This document shows, piece by piece, positions 60,338 to 64,000 of a stretch of DNA of 64,000 nt. A program made the position numbers and the translations under genes. The number at the start of each line of letters is the position of its first letter. Within the stretch, counting starts at the first letter, position 1. This DNA is from Yoonia sp. (lineage in GTDB: Bacteria; Pseudomonadota; Alphaproteobacteria; Rhodobacterales; Rhodobacteraceae), in the NCBI RefSeq assembly GCF_017854565.1, contig NZ_JAFMHJ010000008.1, positions 27,181 through 91,180 of the forward strand. Reading direction: 5' to 3'. The notes beneath the pieces were generated by a model, which did no database searches, was not told where the DNA came from, and saw only the letters and a program-made list of their open reading frames with translations.

Positions 60338-61075
60338 CTACCCAAATGAACTGAACGCGGGGAACGTCTCAATCATCCACTGGGCGATATAATTGACGGA
60401 ATTCGTGGCGATCAGCAGGGCGAAGATGATCAGCATCACCCCCATGACCTTTTCGACATAACCAAGATATTTGCGGTTGCGCTGCATCCAGCCAAGAAAC
60501 GGCTTGGCGAAAATGGCCGCGACGATAAACGGAAACGTCATCGCCATCCCGTAAACGAACAGCAACAGACCGCCGCGCCAGATATCACCCATTCCGCTGG
60601 CGATCATCAGAATGGACGCAAGCGCCGGACCCACGCAAGGCGTCCAGCCAAACCCAAACGCCAGCCCCATCAGATAGGCGCCAAACACTGTCGACGGCTC
60701 TGCTTTGCTTTCGACGCGGGCCTCGCGGTACAATAGCGGGATCCGCAAAATACCCAGAAAATGCAGCCCGAACAAAAACAAGATACCCGCCGCAACATAG
60801 CTAAGCGTTTGACGCCAATGGCCAAACGTCTGGCCAACCGCCGTGGCACCCATCCCCAGCATCACGAAAATCGTGGTGACGCCCAGCGCGAAAAAAACCG
60901 CAGATATGACCAGCTTGCGCACCACACCGGGCGGGATCGAATCCTCACCGCGCAATTCATTCATCGAAATCCCGGCCATATAGCAAAGGTAAAACGGCAC
61001 CATCGGCAGCACGCACGGTGTAAAGAACGACAATAACCCGGCAAGCGCGGCACCAAGATAACTGATATCCAGCAT
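60338..61075 (-). CDS. soxV: CcdA/DsbD-type thiol reductant transporter SoxV
   Basis: SoxV carries electrons from cytoplasmic thioredoxin across the membrane to SoxW and SoxS. The 245-residue protein has six hydrophobic helices and the two redox cysteines in FFTPCVLPMVPFY and WTPCVGPALA. It is the first minus-strand gene of the sox region, divergent from soxS with 46 bases between the start codons. Confidence 0.93.
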   Translation of the reverse strand: MLDISYLGAALAGLLSFFTPCVLPMVPFYLCYMAGISMNELRGEDSIPPGVVRKLVISAVFFALGVTTIFVMLGMGATAVGQTFGHWRQTLSYVAAGILFLFGLHFLGILRIPLLYREARVESKAEPSTVFGAYLMGLAFGFGWTPCVGPALASILMIASGMGDIWRGGLLLFVYGMAMTFPFIVAAIFAKPFLGWMQRNRKYLGYVEKVMGVMLIIFALLIATNSVNYIAQWMIETFPAFSSFG

Positions 61076-61100
61076 ACACCATTTCCTTGATCCGGCGACT

Positions 61101-61126
61101 CATTCATATTATGATACGTGAATGTA
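61101..61126. promoter_or_regulatory. Candidate SoxR operator in the soxV-soxS gap
   Basis: ATTCA and TGAAT arms 12 bases apart, next to GTAT, between the two divergent starts; the right arm overlaps the soxS start codon. CATTCATATT at 61101-61110 recurs upstream of soxB. A repressor here would block both transcription units. Confidence 0.55.
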
Positions 61127-61529
61127 TTTCGGTTTGGCTACAGCAATTCGATCCATCGTCGCTGCATTCGTGCTGGTGGCGGGCGCTACCGTGACCGCGC
61201 AACCGGCCCTGCTGATGGCCGAAGAACCCGGATGCATCTGGTGCGCACGCTGGAACGCCGAAGTCGCGCCAATCTACGGTAGAACCGGCGAAGGGGCTGC
61301 GGTGCCACTCCGCCGAATGAATGTCACACAGCCCACCCCAGCCGATGTCACATTGGTCCGCGCCGTCAATTTCACCCCGACATTCATCCTGCTCCAAGAT
61401 GGCCAAGAACTCAGCCGCATCGAAGGTTATCCGGGCCAGGACTTCTTTTGGGGCCTGCTGGGAACCATGCTCAAACAACACGACATCCCATTTGAACTGA
61501 AAATAGCGACACCGGAGCCGCAATTGTGA
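61122..61529 (+). CDS. soxS: Periplasmic thioredoxin-like protein SoxS
   Basis: SoxS is a periplasmic thioredoxin linked to activation of the SoxYZ carrier. The 135-residue protein has an N-terminal hydrophobic signal (SIVAAFVLVAGATVTAQ), the redox motif Cys38-Ile-Trp-Cys41 and a cis-Pro NFTPTFILL. No Shine-Dalgarno is seen and the start codon lies inside the candidate SoxR operator, so the message may be leaderless or very short-leadered. Confidence 0.9.
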   Translation: MYFGLATAIRSIVAAFVLVAGATVTAQPALLMAEEPGCIWCARWNAEVAPIYGRTGEGAAVPLRRMNVTQPTPADVTLVRAVNFTPTFILLQDGQELSRIEGYPGQDFFWGLLGTMLKQHDIPFELKIATPEPQL

Positions 61530-61609
61530 CGTTTGCATACAACATGACGACGGGATCTGATAAACAGACACGCGACAGTGCTTTGACCCCGGCGCCAATA
61601 GCACTAAAC

Positions 61610-61633
61610 ATACAGTCACAAACTGATCTGTAT
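61610..61633. promoter_or_regulatory. ATACAG-N12-CTGTAT inverted repeat upstream of soxR
   Basis: Perfect 6-base arms in the 121-base gap before soxR, 17 bases from the start codon. It may be an autoregulatory site, but its sequence differs from the ATTCA elements. Confidence 0.4.
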
Positions 61634-61650
61634 CAAATAGGTGTCCCCGC

Positions 61651-61986
61651 ATGTCTTTGCCCGTAATTGAAAGGTCTCTCAGCGATACCGAGATGGACCG
61701 CATGATGGACAGCGCGACAAAGGCGACCAACTACCTCAAGGCCGTCAGCCACGAAGGGCGGCTGATGATTCTATGTCATCTCGCTAGTGGTGAAAAATCC
61801 GTGACCGAGCTTGAGGAGCTGCTGTCCGCCCGGCAGGCCGCCGTGTCCCAGCAATTGGGGCGGCTACGCCTTGAAGGGCTGGTGCATCCGCGCCGCGACG
61901 GCAAAACGATCTATTACAGTCTGGCCGATGATCGGTCGCGGCAGATCATCGGATTGGTCTACCAGCTTTTTTGCAAACAGGACTAG
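61651..61986 (+). CDS. soxR: ArsR-family transcriptional repressor SoxR
   Basis: SoxR represses sox operons until thiosulfate is present. The 111-residue protein is a winged-helix ArsR-type repressor: SHEGRLMILCHLASGEKSV, recognition helix region RQAAVSQQLGRLRLEGLV and wing RRDGKTIYYSL. Cysteines at LCHLA and in FCKQD could sense sulfur species. It is unrelated to the redox-cycling SoxR of enterobacteria. It is in the order soxS-soxR-soxT. Confidence 0.94.
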   Translation: MSLPVIERSLSDTEMDRMMDSATKATNYLKAVSHEGRLMILCHLASGEKSVTELEELLSARQAAVSQQLGRLRLEGLVHPRRDGKTIYYSLADDRSRQIIGLVYQLFCKQD

Positions 61987-62041
61987 TCAGACCGACGAAG
62001 ACGGCAGCGCGCCGCGCAAACTGACGGGGGGAGAGCATGAC

Positions 62042-63097
62042 GTGCTGGACACATTAGGTGAAACAAACGTCATGGCCGTAATCGGCCTGTTTGGCGGCTT
62101 GCTGCTTGGCCTCGCCGCACGGCTGGGCCGTTTTTGCACATTGGGCGCAATCGAAGACTGGCTTTACGGCGGCAGCGATACGCGGCTGCGCATGTGGGCC
62201 CTGGCCATCGGCGTCGCAATCTTGGGCAGCTTTGGGTTGATGGCCGTCGGCCTGTTCGATCCGGCCCGCTCCTTCTATCTGTTTGTCGCATGGTCACCGG
62301 CCGCCAGCATCGCAGGCGGGCTGATGTTTGGCTACGGCATGGCGATGGCCGGCAACTGCGGCTACGGCGCATTGGCCCGTCTGGGCGGCGGCGACCTGCG
62401 ATCATTCGTCATCGTCGTTGTCATGGGGCTGGCGGCCTACGCAACCATTTCCGGTCCGCTGGCATGGCTACGCATCGTCATCTTTCCGCCCGCATCCGCA
62501 GGTTCGACGCCCGCAGGTCTGGCCCACCTTATCGGCGACACCTTCGGCCTTTCCGTCGCGGCCATCGGCATCGTGATCGGCCTGACCGTGATCACGCTTT
62601 CCCTTGTAGGCGGCACCCTGCGTCAGGATCGGCGGGCCATCGGGTGGGGCATCGTCGTCGGTCTCGCTGTGGTCAGCTCGTGGGCTGGCACCTACTACGT
62701 CGATCAAAACGGCTTTGGCGGCCTTGCCGTCGTATCGCACACCTTTGCGGCACCTGTCGGGGAAACCATTCTTTATGGCATGACCGCGACCGGGCAGCAT
62801 TTGTCGTTTGGCATTGGCTCTGTCGCCGGGGTGTGGATAGGCGCGTTTCTGGGCAGCCTGATCAAGGGCCATTTTCGCTGGGAAGCCTGCGAAGACCCGC
62901 GCGAACTGCGGCGTCAAATCCTTGGTGCGGCCCTGATGGGGGTCGGCGCCGTTGTCGCAATTGGCTGCAGCATCGGCCAAGGCCTTTCTGCATTTTCACT
63001 GCTCGCCTTCAGCGCACCCCTGACCTTCGCGGCAATCTTTGCCGGGGCGGCACTGGGGCTGCGGCAACTGATCGAAGGCTTTCTGCCTGCTGAATAG
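62042..63097 (+). CDS. soxT: YeeE/YedE-type sulfur transporter SoxT, GTG start
   Basis: A 351-residue membrane protein of the YeeE/YedE family, members of which transport thiosulfate or related sulfur species. Conserved cysteine motifs of the family are seen: RFCTLGAIEDW, AMAGNCGYGALARLGGGDLRS and IGCSIGQGLSAFS. GTG 62042 is preceded by GGGGGAGAG at good spacing; ATG 62072 is the alternative, and the longer frame overlaps soxR. It matches soxT of soxSRT arrays. Confidence 0.92.
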   Translation: MLDTLGETNVMAVIGLFGGLLLGLAARLGRFCTLGAIEDWLYGGSDTRLRMWALAIGVAILGSFGLMAVGLFDPARSFYLFVAWSPAASIAGGLMFGYGMAMAGNCGYGALARLGGGDLRSFVIVVVMGLAAYATISGPLAWLRIVIFPPASAGSTPAGLAHLIGDTFGLSVAAIGIVIGLTVITLSLVGGTLRQDRRAIGWGIVVGLAVVSSWAGTYYVDQNGFGGLAVVSHTFAAPVGETILYGMTATGQHLSFGIGSVAGVWIGAFLGSLIKGHFRWEACEDPRELRRQILGAALMGVGAVVAIGCSIGQGLSAFSLLAFSAPLTFAAIFAGAALGLRQLIEGFLPAE

Positions 63098-63168
63098 TTG
63101 ATCACGCTCAATTCAGACATCCATATCGGTCGCATAGTGTCCCCAACCCCGCCACTACGGAGACCGCA

Positions 63169-63747
63169 ATGCCCGACACCGACACTCCCCCACAGAAAAC
63201 GATTGTCATCGAAATCCCCGAAGCCGTTGGTGTTTTCGACACGTTCGACGCCCTGCAAGCCGCCTATTACGATTTGCGCATGGTCGGCTTTAGCCGCCAT
63301 GACATCAGCTTGCTCGCCCGCGAGGAAGTCCTGAAAGAAAAGCTTGGCAAGGCCTATTGGCGCTCCGACGCGCTCGAAGATGATCCGCACGCCCCCCGCG
63401 CGTCCTTCGTCTCAGAAGAAGCCATCGGCGAACTCGAAGGCGCGATCGCGGGCGGTTTCTTCTTTCTGGGGTCCTACATCGCGATGGCCGCCATGCTGAC
63501 ACCCGTCAGCACATTGGCCGCCTCTATTGCCGCTATCGCCATCGGGGGCGGTCCGGCTGCGGTCATCGGCGCGCTGCTGGCCCGGCGCGTCGGCAAACAG
63601 CACAAAGACTATTATACAAACCAACTCAAACACGGAGGTATCCTGATGTGGGTCCGCACATCGACCAAGGAAAAAGAGGCGCTTGCCGTCAAAATCATGC
63701 AAGGTCACTCGGGCCGCCACGTCCACGTGCATGGCTGGAGCGAATAA
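63169..63747 (+). CDS. Conserved hypothetical protein with a central hydrophobic Gly/Ala segment
   Basis: A 192-residue protein with no signal peptide. Its N-terminal region (FDTFDALQAAYYDLRMVGFSRHDISLLA) resembles proteins that sense or scaffold, such as 'low temperature/general stress' families with a ferredoxin-like start. The middle (about residues 88-137) holds two hydrophobic Gly-rich stretches that may insert in membranes, and the C-terminus is His-rich (GRHVHVHGW). CGGAGACC precedes the ATG. No function is proposed. It is on the soxT strand, 71 bases after it. Confidence 0.82.
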   Translation: MPDTDTPPQKTIVIEIPEAVGVFDTFDALQAAYYDLRMVGFSRHDISLLAREEVLKEKLGKAYWRSDALEDDPHAPRASFVSEEAIGELEGAIAGGFFFLGSYIAMAAMLTPVSTLAASIAAIAIGGGPAAVIGALLARRVGKQHKDYYTNQLKHGGILMWVRTSTKEKEALAVKIMQGHSGRHVHVHGWSE

Positions 63748-63774
63748 CCACCCGCACCGATCCCATTCCAAAGT

Positions 63775-64000
63775 GGCTTTGTTGCACAAATCGCATCCTG
63801 AAGGGATTCATTGGGTGAATCCAGTTTGATATCGGGCTGCTATGAACAGCTGGACACCGACGACGTACAAGACCCGGAACTGGGCAAAGTACAATCATTC
63901 ACTGAAGCAGCGGGGATCGCTGTCGATTTGGTTTGATCCTGAGATGGAGAGGTGGCTGCGCAAATCTGAACAGCTGGGATAAGTGGATTTTCCGCGCAAC
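63775..64000 (+). mobile_element. Left end of an IS5-like insertion sequence, running off the window
   Basis: GGCTTTGTTGCACAAATC resembles the terminal inverted repeat of IS5/IS903-type elements, followed 49 bases later by the start of a transposase-like frame. The right end is outside the window. Confidence 0.75.
63842..63982 (+). pseudogene. IS5-family transposase, N-terminal fragment with early stop
   Basis: The frame from ATG 63842 reads MNSWTPTTYKTRNWAKYNHS and then LKQRGSLSIWFDPEME, typical of the first 35 residues of IS5-group transposases common in Rhodobacterales. After that the expected sequence is lost and TAA at 63980 closes the frame at 46 residues. This suggests a truncated or frameshifted element, perhaps interrupted by another sequence. 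Confidence 0.65.

Overview
The window looks like a chromosomal segment of an aerobic anoxygenic phototroph of the Roseobacter group (Rhodobacterales, Alphaproteobacteria). The evidence is a GC-rich genome with Rhodobacter/Roseobacter-type photosynthesis gene order (bchB-bchH-bchL-bchM-lhaA-puhABC-acsF-puhE-hemA-cycA), an oxygen-dependent cyclase (acsF), spheroidene monooxygenase (crtA), a fbc/petABC operon and a Paracoccus/roseobacter-type sox cluster. Species cannot be named from this alone.

Layout. (1) 1-21200: part of the photosynthesis gene cluster. It runs from the 5'-truncated bchB through reaction-centre H subunit and assembly genes to the ALA synthase and a cytochrome c2-like gene, then crtA-bchI-bchD-bchO on the minus strand, divergent from crtI-crtB-tspO across a short promoter region carrying two near-identical TGT-N12-ACA (PpsR/CrtJ-type) boxes. 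crtCDEF, bchCXYZ and puf, which usually follow tspO, are not here. (2) 21200-30500: housekeeping genes, namely adenine deaminase plus AMP nucleosidase, HU, a DMT exporter, chorismate synthase, and a TPP riboswitch with thiBPQ. (3) 30400-37900: cytochrome bc1 (petABC), an outer-membrane barrel resembling lipid A oxidase, two GSTs, mtaB, dapF and tRNA-Lys(TTT). (4) 37900-50100: an AT-rich gene-poor stretch, a PstS-like/OmpA fusion with an unknown exported partner, a sugar kinase, a phosphoribosyltransferase/PRPP-synthetase pair, and a BMP-type nucleoside ABC transporter with a linked kinase-fold protein. (5) 50100-63100: the sulfur oxidation region, with a SoxH-like hydrolase, a second ALA synthase, exported DUF302 and DsrE-family proteins, soxDCBAZYXWV on the minus strand and soxS-soxR-soxT on the plus strand. 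(6) 63775-end: the left end of an IS5-like element with a broken transposase start.

How it fits together. BchI/D/H insert Mg, BchM methylates, AcsF closes ring E, and the BchL/BchB dark reductase acts later in bacteriochlorophyll synthesis. PuhA with PuhB, PuhC, PuhE and LhaA builds the reaction centre and LH1. CycA and PetABC close cyclic electron flow. The periplasmic Sox system can feed thiosulfate electrons into the same cytochrome pool. Two separate ALA synthases sit one in each tetrapyrrole- or heme-demanding module.
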